A DNA stretch of 64,000 bases from Streptomyces tagetis. Lineage in GTDB: Bacteria; Actinomycetota; Actinomycetes; Streptomycetales; Streptomycetaceae. Both the position numbers and the translations under genes were made by a program. The stretch covers positions 333,316 to 397,315 of the forward strand of contig NZ_JAGPNL010000007.1 in assembly GCF_018069565.1 (NCBI RefSeq), in the 5' to 3' direction. The stretch's first letter is position 1, and each line of letters opens with the position of its first letter. Under the pieces are notes generated by a model. The model was not told where the DNA came from. It did no database searches and saw nothing but the letters and a program-made list of their open reading frames with translations. Below are positions 16,300 through 24,264 of the stretch, piece by piece.

Positions 16300-17483
16300 C
16301 GCCGGTGACCTCGCTGGATCAGGCCCGGGAACTGCTGCGCGAGTTCCCCGTCGCCGACGGCCACAACGACCTGCCCTGGGCACTGCGCGAACAGGTCCGC
16401 TACGACCTCGACGCCCGCGACATCGCCGCCGACCAGGCCGCCCACCTGCACACCGACATCCCCCGGCTGCGGGCCGGCGGCGTCGGCGCCCAGTTCTGGT
16501 CGGTGTACGTCCGCTCCGACCTGCCCGGCGCGGTGACCGCCACGCTGGAGCAGATCGACTGCGTACGGCAGTTGCTGGAGCGGCATCCGCGGGACCTGCG
16601 GGCCGCGCTGACCGCCGCCGACATGGAGGCCGCGCGCGCCGAGGGCCGCATCGCCTCCCTCATGGGCGCCGAGGGCGGCCACTCCATCGACGAGTCGCTC
16701 GCCACCCTGCGCGCCCTGTACGCGCTCGGCGTGCGCTACATGACCCTCACCCACAACGACAACGTCTCGTGGGCCGACTCCGCGACCGACGAGCCCGGCG
16801 TGGGCGGGCTCTCCGCCTTCGGCCGCGAGGTCGTGCGCGAGATGAACCGCGAGGGCATGCTCGTCGACCTCTCGCACGTCGCCGCCACGACCATGCGGGA
16901 CGCGCTGGACACCTCCGCGGCGCCGGTGATCTTCTCCCACTCCTCCGCGCGGGCCGTCTGCGACCACCCCCGCAACGTCCCCGACGACGTGCTGGAACGG
17001 CTGCCCGCCAACGGCGGCGTGGCGATGGTGACCTTCGTGCCGAAGTTCGTGCTCCAGGCGGCCGTGGACTGGACGGCCGCCGCCGACGAGAACATGCGCG
17101 CGCACGGCTTCCACCCGCTCGACTCCGGGCCCGAGGCGATGGCCGTGCACCACGCCTTCGAGGAGCGCTCCCCACGCCCCGTCGCCACGGTCGCCACCGT
17201 CGCCGACCACCTCGACCACATGCGCGAGGCCGCGGGCGTCGACCACATCGGCATCGGCGGCGACTACGACGGCACGCCCTTCACCCCGGACGGGCTCGGC
17301 GACGTCTCGGGCTACCCGAACCTGATCGCCGAACTCCTCGACCGCGGCTGGTCGCGCGCCGATCTGGCCAAGGTGACCTGGCAGAACGCGGTGCGGGTGC
17401 TGGGCGCCGCCGAGGACGTCTCCCGCGAGCTGCGGGCCGCGCGCGGCCCGTCCCACGCGACCATCGCGGAGCTGGACGGCTGA
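16296..17483 (+). CDS. M19-family membrane dipeptidase (renal dipeptidase-like)
   Basis: The 395-residue protein is a zinc dipeptidase of family M19 acting on dipeptides, including some with a D-residue. All binuclear zinc ligands are visible: ADGHNDLPW (H23 and D25), LMGAEGGHSID (bridging Glu), VDLSHVA (His), IFSHSSARAV (His) and IGIGGDYDGTPF (Asp). The GTG start overlaps the purE stop by 4 nt, an odd but conserved-looking coupling to purine genes. No signal peptide is seen, so it is probably cytoplasmic. A degenerate paralogue follows directly. Confidence 0.94.
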   Translation: MTPVTSLDQARELLREFPVADGHNDLPWALREQVRYDLDARDIAADQAAHLHTDIPRLRAGGVGAQFWSVYVRSDLPGAVTATLEQIDCVRQLLERHPRDLRAALTAADMEAARAEGRIASLMGAEGGHSIDESLATLRALYALGVRYMTLTHNDNVSWADSATDEPGVGGLSAFGREVVREMNREGMLVDLSHVAATTMRDALDTSAAPVIFSHSSARAVCDHPRNVPDDVLERLPANGGVAMVTFVPKFVLQAAVDWTAAADENMRAHGFHPLDSGPEAMAVHHAFEERSPRPVATVATVADHLDHMREAAGVDHIGIGGDYDGTPFTPDGLGDVSGYPNLIAELLDRGWSRADLAKVTWQNAVRVLGAAEDVSRELRAARGPSHATIAELDG

Positions 17484-17591
17484 CGCCGGCGCGGGTGGGG
17501 CCCTCGTACACCGAACGCCCCACCCACCGGGAAGGGCCCGCCCCGTCGTGCGACGGTGACCCAAACGCACGACGACGGGACGGAGCCCGCC

Positions 17592-18980
17592 ATGGCAGAT
17601 CTCCAGGACGACCTGCACATCCGCACCGAGGCCGGTGGTGTGCCCGTACCGTCGTCCGCGGAGATCCTCCCGCCCGAGCCCTGTCCGCCGATACCCAGCG
17701 CCTGCACCGGGCACGTCCCGGCCTCCGGCGCGGGGCCGGGTTCGGGCGCGGGCTCCGGGCCGGGCTCGGCGGCGGGTCCGGCTTCGGGCTCCGGGCCGGG
17801 TCCGGCTTCGGGTACGGGCTCCGGGCTGGGGCCGGCTTCGGGTACGGGCTCCGGGCTGGGGCCGGCTTCGGGTACGGGCTCCGGGCTGGGGCCGGCTTCG
17901 GGTCCGGCTCCGGGTCCGGCTGCGGGTCAGGCTTCCGGCGGTGAGGACGAGCCGACGGCCCGTGCCCGCGCCGTGCTGCGCGCCCACCCCGTCGCCGACG
18001 GCTGCGCCGGACTGCTGCGGGCCCTCGAACGGCTCCGCTGGTACGACTACGACCTGGAACTCGGCGAGAGCGGCGTCGACGCCGACGTGCCCCGGCTCCG
18101 CGAGGGTCGCGTGGGCGCCCAGTTCTGGGCCCTGCACCAGCCCGACGGCGTCCGGGGCGACGGGGCCGTCGCCGCCGCGCTGGAACAGCTCGACCTCATC
18201 GGTGCCGTGGTCCGCCGCCACCCCGAGGGCCTGGCCCTGGCCCACGACGCCGGGCAGATCGCCGACGCCCGCAACCGGGGCCGCGTCGCCGTCGTGCCGG
18301 GCCCCGTCCGGGCCACCGCCCTCGCCGACAGCCTCTCCGTCCTGCGCTCCCTGCACGCCCTCGGGCTGCGCGTGCTCACCCTGACCGGGGTGGACTGGGC
18401 GGGCGAGGCCGGGCTGACCCGGTTCGGCGAGGAGACCGTCCGCGAGATGAACCGGCTCGGCGTCGCCGCCGACCTCTCCGGCGCCTCCGCCCCCACCATC
18501 GACCGCACCCTCGACGTCTCCCGGGCCCCGGTCCTGTGCGTCCGCTCCGGCGCCGGAGCCGTGCGCGCGCACCCGGACAACCTCCCCGACGACCTCCTGG
18601 CCCGCCTCGGCGCGGCCGGGGGCCTGTGCATGGTGCCGCTGGCCGCCGAGCAGAGCGGCCCGACCGTCCGCGACGTCGCCGACCACCTCGACCACGTCCG
18701 CGCGGTGGCCGGCCCGCACGCCGTCGGCCTCTCCGGCACCTACGACACCGGCACCGCCCACCCCCTGGAGCTGGGCGACCCCACCGGCTACCCGCGCCTC
18801 ATCGCCGAGCTGCTCCGCCGGGACTGGCCCGAGTCCGACATCGCCCTGCTGACCTGGGGCAACGTCCAGCGCGTGCTGCGCGCCGTCACCTTCACCGCCC
18901 GAGCCGCGCAACAACGCCGGGACCCCTCCACGGCGACCCACGCGGACCTGGACGGGCGCCGGGCACCCGGCATTCCGTAG
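17592..18980 (+). CDS. M19-fold protein with all metal ligands lost, plus repeat region
   Basis: This 462-residue protein is a clear paralogue of the preceding dipeptidase across its last ~345 residues (shared VADG, VPRLREGRVGAQFWAL, GEETVREMNR, VADHLDHVRAVAG, GYPRLIAELLRRDWPESDI). Every metal-binding position is changed: HND becomes CAG, GAEGG becomes PGPVR, DLSH becomes DLSG, FSHSS becomes VRSGA and GGDYD becomes SGTYD. The first ~115 residues are low complexity and include a 10-residue tandem repeat (GSGLGPASGT). The ATG at 17592 has GGAG upstream; an in-frame GTG at 17556 is less likely. The intact frame and conserved scaffold argue for a retained non-catalytic role, which is inference. 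Confidence 0.85.
   Translation: MADLQDDLHIRTEAGGVPVPSSAEILPPEPCPPIPSACTGHVPASGAGPGSGAGSGPGSAAGPASGSGPGPASGTGSGLGPASGTGSGLGPASGTGSGLGPASGPAPGPAAGQASGGEDEPTARARAVLRAHPVADGCAGLLRALERLRWYDYDLELGESGVDADVPRLREGRVGAQFWALHQPDGVRGDGAVAAALEQLDLIGAVVRRHPEGLALAHDAGQIADARNRGRVAVVPGPVRATALADSLSVLRSLHALGLRVLTLTGVDWAGEAGLTRFGEETVREMNRLGVAADLSGASAPTIDRTLDVSRAPVLCVRSGAGAVRAHPDNLPDDLLARLGAAGGLCMVPLAAEQSGPTVRDVADHLDHVRAVAGPHAVGLSGTYDTGTAHPLELGDPTGYPRLIAELLRRDWPESDIALLTWGNVQRVLRAVTFTARAAQQRRDPSTATHADLDGRRAPGIP
17791..17910 (+). repeat. 30-bp in-frame tandem repeats in the M19-like gene
   Basis: Four copies of a 30-bp unit lie at 17791, 17821, 17851 and 17881; the second and third are identical and the others differ at a few positions. 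Each encodes the decapeptide GSGLGPASGT or a variant. Shorter Gly/Ser/Pro/Ala relics flank the array on both sides. Confidence 0.9.
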
Positions 18981-18986
18981 CGCCCC

Positions 18987-19346
18987 TCAGCAGGCGCAGA
19001 GGCAGAACGGGTGCCCGGCCGGGTCGGCGTAGACCCGGAAGGTGCGGGAACGGTCCTCCGCGTCCAGCGGCGTGGCGCCCAGCTCCAGCGCGGTCCGCTC
19101 GGACGCGTCCAGGTCGGTCACCGTCAGGTCGAGGTGGGCCTGCTGCGAGTGGTCGGGCGCGGGCCAGGCGGGCGGGACGTGACCGGGGGCGGCCTGGAAG
19201 GCCAGCACGCGCCCGCCGGGCAGCCGCAGGTCGATCCAGTCGTCGTCGCCCTCGACGGTCCCGCCGAGCAGCCCGGCGTAGAAACCGGCCAGGGCGCGGG
19301 GGTCGGGACAGTCCAGGACGGTGGCACCCAGTTCGGCGACGGCCAT
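18987..19346 (-). CDS. VOC-superfamily (glyoxalase/bleomycin-resistance fold) protein
   Basis: The 119-residue protein has one VOC module pair: TVLDCPDPRALAGFYAGLLGG, WIDLRLPGGRVLAFQ, HLDLTVTDLDASERTALELGATPLD and FRVYADPAGHPFCLC. VOC proteins may be metal-dependent enzymes or bind toxic ligands. It is convergent with the M19-like gene (stops 6 bp apart) and divergent from the CGNR regulator across an inverted repeat. Substrate unknown. The ATG at 19346 has GGAGGA upstream. Confidence 0.88.
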   Translation of the reverse strand: MAVAELGATVLDCPDPRALAGFYAGLLGGTVEGDDDWIDLRLPGGRVLAFQAAPGHVPPAWPAPDHSQQAHLDLTVTDLDASERTALELGATPLDAEDRSRTFRVYADPAGHPFCLCAC

Positions 19347-19381
19347 GACTTCCTCCTCCAGGAGATGTGGATACCGAGGTG

Positions 19382-19423
19382 GTTACCGGTTGCTGTTACC
19401 AGCAAGGTGCAGCAACCGGTAAC
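19382..19423. promoter_or_regulatory. Perfect 14-bp inverted repeat, candidate operator
   Basis: GTTACCGGTTGCTG (19382-19395) and CAGCAACCGGTAAC (19410-19423) are exact inverted repeats with a 14-nt spacer, in the 117-bp gap between the divergent VOC and CGNR genes. Further GGTTACC/GGTAAC half-sites occur at 19424-19430 and near 19450. The CGNR protein encoded next door is the natural candidate to bind it; a hairpin in either transcript is an alternative. Confidence 0.6.
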
Positions 19424-19463
19424 GGTTACCGCATGGTCCCGCATCGGAGGTAACGTCGCAACC

Positions 19464-19970
19464 ATGAGTGGGAAATCGCCCGCACCGGGAGGGCTGGCCC
19501 TGGTCGAGTCCCTGGTGAACACGCTGGACATCGAGACGGGCGCCGACTCGCTGGACACCCCCGAGGGCCGCGAGCCCTTCGGCCTGACCGAGCGGGAGAC
19601 GCCGTACGCGCGCGTCCTGCGCGAATCGCTGCGGGCCACCCTGCTCGCCCACGCCGGCCACCCGCCGCACGCCCCGGTCACCCCGCTCGGCGCCCTCCTG
19701 GCCGAGGCGCCGCTGCTGGTGACGGTCGACGAGGCGGACGGCTCGGCCGCCCTCGCGCCCGCCGACGGCCGCCTCCTGCCCGCCCGGATCGCCGCCGCCG
19801 TCGCGGAGGCGCTGGTCGCGGACACCTGGACCCGGCTCAAGGCGTGCGAGGCCGCCGACTGCCACTGGGCGTACTACGACCGCAGCCCCGCCGGACGCGG
19901 GCGCTGGTGCTCGATGGCGGTGTGCGGGGCGCGCGCCAAGATGCGCCGCTACCGGGCCAGGGAGACCTGA
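19464..19970 (+). CDS. CGNR zinc-finger domain protein, probable transcription regulator
   Basis: The 168-residue protein follows the ABATE-CGNR plan: N-terminal LALVESLVNTLDIETGADSL, an alpha-rich middle, and a C-terminal finger with CEAADCHWAYYDRSPAGRGR followed by WCSMAVCGARAKMRRYRAR (two Cys pairs and a basic tail). The finger is thought to bind DNA. The ATG at 19464 follows GGAGG with 10-nt spacing. It is divergent from the VOC gene across a strong inverted repeat, suggesting it controls both; the inducer is unknown. Confidence 0.88.
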   Translation: MSGKSPAPGGLALVESLVNTLDIETGADSLDTPEGREPFGLTERETPYARVLRESLRATLLAHAGHPPHAPVTPLGALLAEAPLLVTVDEADGSAALAPADGRLLPARIAAAVAEALVADTWTRLKACEAADCHWAYYDRSPAGRGRWCSMAVCGARAKMRRYRARET

Positions 19971-20021
19971 TCCACACCGGGTCCCGCGCCCGGCGCGGCC
20001 GGCCGTGGTGCAGAATGCAAC

Positions 20022-20064
20022 GGACGCCGGTTCGGCCGACTGAGCCTCGGCCGAACCGGCGTCC
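20022..20064. terminator. Bidirectional terminator, 18-bp perfect stem
   Basis: An 18-bp left arm (20022-20039) and its exact complement (20047-20064) flank a 7-nt loop between the convergent CGNR and UDP-glucose dehydrogenase genes. Confidence 0.9.
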
Positions 20065-20082
20065 CCCTGTGCCCCGTACCGC

Positions 20083-21426
20083 TCAGGCGGTCGGCCGCCC
20101 CATCGCGCGGTACGTCCACCCGGCCCGCCGCCAGACCCCGGGGTCCAGCGCGTTGCGCCCGTCGAGCAGCACCCGCGCCGCCACCTCGCGGCCCAGCTCC
20201 TCGGGGTCCAGCTCCCTGAACTCCCGCCACTCCGTCAGGTGCAGGACGACGTCCGCGCCCCGCACCGCCTCCAGCGCCGAGCCGGCGTAGCCGAGCGTGG
20301 GGAAGATCCGGCGGGCGTTGTCCATGCCCTTGGGGTCGTAGACGGTGACCTGGCCGCCCTGGAGGTGGATCTGCCCGGCCACGTTCAGCGCGGGCGAGTC
20401 CCGGACGTCGTCCGAGTCGGGCTTGAAGCTGGCGCCGAGCACGGCGACCCGCTTGCCCAGGAAGGGGCCGCCGCCCAGCGCCTGCCGGGTCAGCTCGACC
20501 ATCTGGCCGCGCTGGCGCATGTTGATCGAGTCGATCTCGCGCAGGAAGGTCAGCGCCTGGTCCGCGCCCAGCTCGCCGGCGCGGGCCATGAAGGCCCGGA
20601 TGTCCTTGGGCAGGCAGCCGCCGCCGAAGCCGATGCCGGCCCGCAGGAACTTCTTCCCGATCCGGTCGTCGTGCCCGATGGCCTCGGCCAGCTTGGCCAC
20701 GTCGCCGCCGGCCGCCTCGCAGACCTCGGCCATCGCGTTGATGAAGGAGATCTTGGTGGCCAGGAAGGAGTTGGCGGAGGTCTTCACCAGCTCGGCGGTC
20801 GGGAAGTCGGTCACGATGAACGGCGAGCCCTCGGCGACGGGCGTCGCGTACACCTCGCGCAGCAGCTTCTCGGCCCGCTCGCCGCGCACGCCGACCACGA
20901 TCCGGTCCGGGTGCAGGGTGTCGTCGACGGCGAAGCCCTCGCGCAGGAACTCCGGGTTCCAGGCCAGCTCGGCGTCGTCCCCGGCCGGGGCGTGCTCGGC
21001 GAGGTAGGCGGCCAGCCGCTCGGCCGAGCCGACGGGCACGGTCGACTTGCCGACCACCAGGGCGGGTCCGTGCAGATGCGGGGCGAGGGAGGCGAGCGCG
21101 GACTCCACGTGCGACATGTCGCAGGCGTACTCAAGGTGCTTCTGCGGCGTGTTCACGCACAGGAAGTGCACGTCCCCGAAGGCCGCCACCTCGGCGAAGT
21201 CGGTGGTGAAGCGGAGCCGCCCGCTGGAGCCGTCGATGCCGGCGACGTGCCGGCGCAGCAGCTCCTCCAGCCCCGGTTCGTACATCGGGACCTCGCCCCG
21301 CCGGAGCGTCTCGATCTTCTCGGGCACCACGTCCAGGCCCATGACCTCGAAGCCCAGCTCGGCCATGGCCGCCGCGTGGGTCGCGCCGAGGTAGCCGGTG
21401 CCGATCACGGTGATCTTGAGGGCCAT
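20083..21426 (-). CDS. ugd: UDP-glucose 6-dehydrogenase
   Basis: The 447-residue enzyme oxidises UDP-glucose to UDP-glucuronate with two NAD+. Seen: the N-terminal Rossmann motif VIGTGYLGATHAAAMAELGFEVMGLD, VGKSTVPVGS, WNPEFLREGFAVDDTLHPDRIVVG, the catalytic Cys in AGIGFGGGCLPKDIRA, and the C-terminal NAD/UDP domain (AVLGASFKPDSDDVRDSPAL). The product feeds surface polysaccharides or glycosylated metabolites. It stands alone between a strong terminator and the divergent acyl-CoA dehydrogenase. Confidence 0.95.
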   Translation of the reverse strand: MALKITVIGTGYLGATHAAAMAELGFEVMGLDVVPEKIETLRRGEVPMYEPGLEELLRRHVAGIDGSSGRLRFTTDFAEVAAFGDVHFLCVNTPQKHLEYACDMSHVESALASLAPHLHGPALVVGKSTVPVGSAERLAAYLAEHAPAGDDAELAWNPEFLREGFAVDDTLHPDRIVVGVRGERAEKLLREVYATPVAEGSPFIVTDFPTAELVKTSANSFLATKISFINAMAEVCEAAGGDVAKLAEAIGHDDRIGKKFLRAGIGFGGGCLPKDIRAFMARAGELGADQALTFLREIDSINMRQRGQMVELTRQALGGGPFLGKRVAVLGASFKPDSDDVRDSPALNVAGQIHLQGGQVTVYDPKGMDNARRIFPTLGYAGSALEAVRGADVVLHLTEWREFRELDPEELGREVAARVLLDGRNALDPGVWRRAGWTYRAMGRPTA

Positions 21427-21613
21427 GAGTGCTCCAGACGGTGTACGGCGGACGTGCGCGCCCGAGCATATCGGGGGCCCTCAAGGCCCCCGCGCCCGGC
21501 GGCGTCACCCTGTCGTCAAGCTCACCTATCCAGGACGGCGGCGGGGCTCTAAAATTTGGGTTACTTAACGGTAGTTAGCCTCAGCATCACTGCGTTTTGG
21601 AGCGTGAGAGACC

Positions 21614-22786
21614 TTGGCCGGATCGGCTGACTTCGACCTGTACCGCCCGTCCGAGGAGCACGACATGCTCCGCGACGCCGTCCGTTCGCTGGCCGAGGCG
21701 AAGATCGCGCCGTACGCCGCCGCGGTGGACGAGGAGGCCCGCTTCCCGAGGGAGGCGCTCGACGCCCTGACCGCCAACGACCTGCACGCGGTGCACGTGC
21801 CGGAGGAGTACGGGGGCGGCGGCGCCGACGCGCTCGCCACGGTGATCGTCATCGAGGAGGTCGCCCGCGTCTGCGCGTCCTCGTCCCTGATCCCGGCGGT
21901 GAACAAGCTGGGCTCGCTCCCGGTCATCCTCTCCGGCTCCGAGCAGCTCAAGAAGCGCTACCTGGGGCCGCTGGCCAAGGGCGACGCGATGTTCTCGTAC
22001 TGCCTCTCCGAGCCCGACGCGGGCTCGGACGCGGCCGGCATGAAGACGAAGGCGGTCCGCGACGGCGACCACTACGTCCTGAACGGCGTCAAGCGCTGGA
22101 TCACCAACGCGGGCGAGTCCGAGTACTACACGGTGATGGCGGTCACGGACCCCGAGAAGCGCTCGAAGGGCATCTCCGCCTTCGTGGTGGAGAAGGGCGA
22201 CGAGGGAGTCTCCTTCGGCGCCCCGGAGAAGAAGCTCGGCATCAAGGGCTCCCCGACCCGCGAGGTCTACCTCGACAACGTCCGCATCCCCGCCGACCGC
22301 ATGATCGGCGAGGAGGGCACGGGCTTCGCCACGGCGATGAAGACGCTGGACCACACCCGCATCACCATCGCCGCCCAGGCTCTCGGCATCGCCCAGGGCG
22401 CCCTCGACTACGCCAAGGGCTACGTCCGCGAGCGCAAGCAGTTCGGCAAGCCGATCGGCGACTTCCAGGGCGTCCAGTTCATGCTGGCCGACATGGCCAT
22501 GAAGATCGAGGCCGCCCGCCAGCTCACCTACGCCGCCGCGGCCAAGTCCGAGCGCGTCGCCGCCGGAGGGGGAGAAGGGGACCTCACCTTCCAGGGCGCC
22601 GCCGCCAAGTGCTTCGCCTCGGACGTCGCCATGGAGGTCACCACGGACGCCGTCCAGCTCCTCGGCGGCTACGGCTACACCCGCGACTACCCGGTGGAAC
22701 GCCTGATGCGCGACGCCAAGATCACCCAGATCTACGAGGGCACCAACCAGGTCCAGCGCATCGTCATGGCCAGAAACCTCCCCTGA
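21614..22786 (+). CDS. Acyl-CoA dehydrogenase
   Basis: The 390-residue flavoprotein oxidises acyl-CoA to the trans-2-enoyl thioester. Hallmarks are YCLSEPDAGSDAAGM, KRWITNAG (FAD binding), ERKQFGKPIGDFQGVQFMLADM, and LLGGYGYTRDYPVERLMRDAKITQIYEGTNQVQR with the catalytic Glu in YEGT. It starts at a TTG (21614) and has the usual family length. The 180-bp upstream gap holds an unusually AT-rich block near 21550-21590 that may carry the promoter and an operator. The chain-length preference is not predictable; short or branched chain is likely from the sequence class. Confidence 0.95.
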   Translation: MAGSADFDLYRPSEEHDMLRDAVRSLAEAKIAPYAAAVDEEARFPREALDALTANDLHAVHVPEEYGGGGADALATVIVIEEVARVCASSSLIPAVNKLGSLPVILSGSEQLKKRYLGPLAKGDAMFSYCLSEPDAGSDAAGMKTKAVRDGDHYVLNGVKRWITNAGESEYYTVMAVTDPEKRSKGISAFVVEKGDEGVSFGAPEKKLGIKGSPTREVYLDNVRIPADRMIGEEGTGFATAMKTLDHTRITIAAQALGIAQGALDYAKGYVRERKQFGKPIGDFQGVQFMLADMAMKIEAARQLTYAAAAKSERVAAGGGEGDLTFQGAAAKCFASDVAMEVTTDAVQLLGGYGYTRDYPVERLMRDAKITQIYEGTNQVQRIVMARNLP

Positions 22787-22832
22787 CGGAACCCGGAACC
22801 ACCCCTGGACCGACCACCGGCCCCGCACCCGA

Positions 22833-22863
22833 CACAGCCCCCGGCATCGCGCCGGGGGCTGTG
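22833..22863 (+). terminator. Terminator after the acyl-CoA dehydrogenase
   Basis: CACAGCCCCCGGC (22833-22845) and GCCGGGGGCTGTG (22851-22863) form a perfect 13-bp stem with a 5-nt loop. Confidence 0.88.
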
Positions 22864-22940
22864 CAAATAGAGGCCGGAGAACCAGGCCCTCAGGCCGAAC
22901 CGCGCGCGGCGGGAGGTCATCGGGGCAGGGCGGGAAAGTC

Positions 22941-23138
22941 TCAGCGCCCGGAACCCCGACCGCGTCCCGCGCACCGCCGGCACTCGCACGGCGGCCAAGC
23001 ACCCGTGAGCAGAGGCGGAAGGTCGTCCGTCGCGTATACGGCCCGCTCCGGCCCCCAGGTCTGCCCGGAGTCACGAGAGACCCGCACGGTCATCAAGGGC
23101 TGGGCGCCGAAGAGTCCGACGTCTTTCCTGCGGCTCAT
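22941..23138 (-). CDS. Small conserved Streptomyces protein of an HTH/DUF6879 cassette
   Basis: The 65-residue product starts MSRRKDVGLF and contains TVRVSRDSGQTWGPERAVYA and TDDLPPLLTGAWPPCECRRC. I recall near-identical short proteins in many Streptomyces beside HTH regulators; no function is known. The start overlaps the stop of the preceding 72-residue gene (ATGA), so the two are translationally coupled. The C-terminal CxCxxC cluster could bind a metal. It is the last gene of a minus-strand operon. Confidence 0.7.
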   Translation of the reverse strand: MSRRKDVGLFGAQPLMTVRVSRDSGQTWGPERAVYATDDLPPLLTGAWPPCECRRCAGRGRGSGR

Positions 23139-23353
23139 GACCGGTGTGCCTTCGCCTGGTGCAGCCGCATCCGTACGTTGGCATCGGAGACGGCGCTGTA
23201 GTCGAAAAGGGAACGGGCATTCGCTCGGGCGACCGCATGAGAAAGGCAATCAGGGCAGCCGGAAATTGCCTGCGGTTCACGATCCAGTCTGCTCGGGCAT
23301 GTCCCGTCAATGGGGGAATCCTCGCCGGACGGGGTTTTCCGTTCGCTCTCCAC
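23135..23353 (-). CDS. Small Cys-containing protein of the HTH/DUF6879 cassette
   Basis: The 72-residue protein includes GCPDCLSHAVARANAR, a potential metal-binding CxxC, and SAVSDANVRMRLHQAKAH, a helix seen in small Streptomyces proteins encoded after XRE regulators. It lies 38 bp behind the regulator gene and overlaps the next start by 4 nt. An upstream, non-ATG start is possible. I cannot assign a function. Confidence 0.6.
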   Translation of the reverse strand: MESERKTPSGEDSPIDGTCPSRLDREPQAISGCPDCLSHAVARANARSLFDYSAVSDANVRMRLHQAKAHRS

Positions 23354-23391
23354 GACTCCATCATGGCCTCTCGGCGAGCCCGCTTGGAGTG

Positions 23392-24264
23392 TTAGTTGCG
23401 TTGACGCATAAAGCTGCCTGCGGTTTCTTCCAGGAAGGCGGAAGCGTCATCACCGGTCAATGCGTGCGACCAGAAGAGTTCGAACAGTCCAAGGTGCTGA
23501 GTAATGTCCCGAGGGTCGCGCAGCACGACTTCACCGGAGAACAGTTCGACGGTCACGAGGCGATCGTCGTAGACCACGAAGATGTTCATCGGCGTGCCAG
23601 GTACATGTTTCCCCTGCGGGACGATCCCGATTTCGACGTTGGGCTTCCTGCTGACCTCGGCCATATGTGAGCATTGGGCCGCCATGGCTTCGACGCTCGC
23701 CCGTTGCCACTTGACGGCCTGCTCGGTCATCAGGAAGCAGAATGAGCGCGATGCGTCGTCCAGGATGGCCTGACGGTCCATGCGTGCCTGCACCGCCCGT
23801 GCGACGTCCCTGGCCGGGTCGCTGGTCACCGTGGGCGAAAGGGTCTCGATGGCGTACTCACGCACGTGCAGCAGGCCGGTAGGGATCGCCGGGAGGAAGT
23901 GCCGCATCACCCGCGAGGAAGACTCGAGGGAACTTAGCTCGGCCTGCTTGTGATGCAGGCCGACGCGTGCATGAGCCCGCCACGACGCGTAGTCCACATT
24001 GGCTCGGCGTGCCAGTCGGAGAAGTTCGCCGGCCACCTCGTCAGGCACGGCGAGTGCTTTGAGGATGCGCTCGACATCGATGACCGTTGGCAGGGCGCGG
24101 CCGGTCTCGATGCGGCTGATCTTCGTTTGGCTCATGTTGCAGCGCAGCGCCAGACGTTCGCCGCTGAGCCCGGAAGCGCGGCGGAGACCCCGAAGGGCCT
24201 CCGCCAAATCCTTCCGCTCCCGTGCTTGCGTTTCAGGTTCGATAGACACTGAACGGTACGGCAC
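23392..24264 (-). CDS. XRE-family HTH regulator with DUF5753
   Basis: The 290-residue protein has an N-terminal XRE helix-turn-helix (LAEALRGLRRASGLSGERLA, CNMSQTKISRIETGRALPTVIDVERILKAL; residues ~18-75) and a C-terminal DUF5753 ligand-binding-like domain (SRVMRHFLPAIPTGLLHVREYA, QAILDDASRSFCFLMTEQAV, VGIVPQGKHVPG-like EIGIVPQGKHVPGTPMN). Such regulators are abundant in Streptomyces and usually sit beside DUF397 or DUF6879 genes; some affect development and antibiotic production. The GTG start at 24264 overlaps the upstream DUF6879 gene by 32 bp. Base composition is lower in GC than the surroundings, consistent with an accessory cassette. Confidence 0.88.
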   Translation of the reverse strand: MPYRSVSIEPETQARERKDLAEALRGLRRASGLSGERLALRCNMSQTKISRIETGRALPTVIDVERILKALAVPDEVAGELLRLARRANVDYASWRAHARVGLHHKQAELSSLESSSRVMRHFLPAIPTGLLHVREYAIETLSPTVTSDPARDVARAVQARMDRQAILDDASRSFCFLMTEQAVKWQRASVEAMAAQCSHMAEVSRKPNVEIGIVPQGKHVPGTPMNIFVVYDDRLVTVELFSGEVVLRDPRDITQHLGLFELFWSHALTGDDASAFLEETAGSFMRQRN

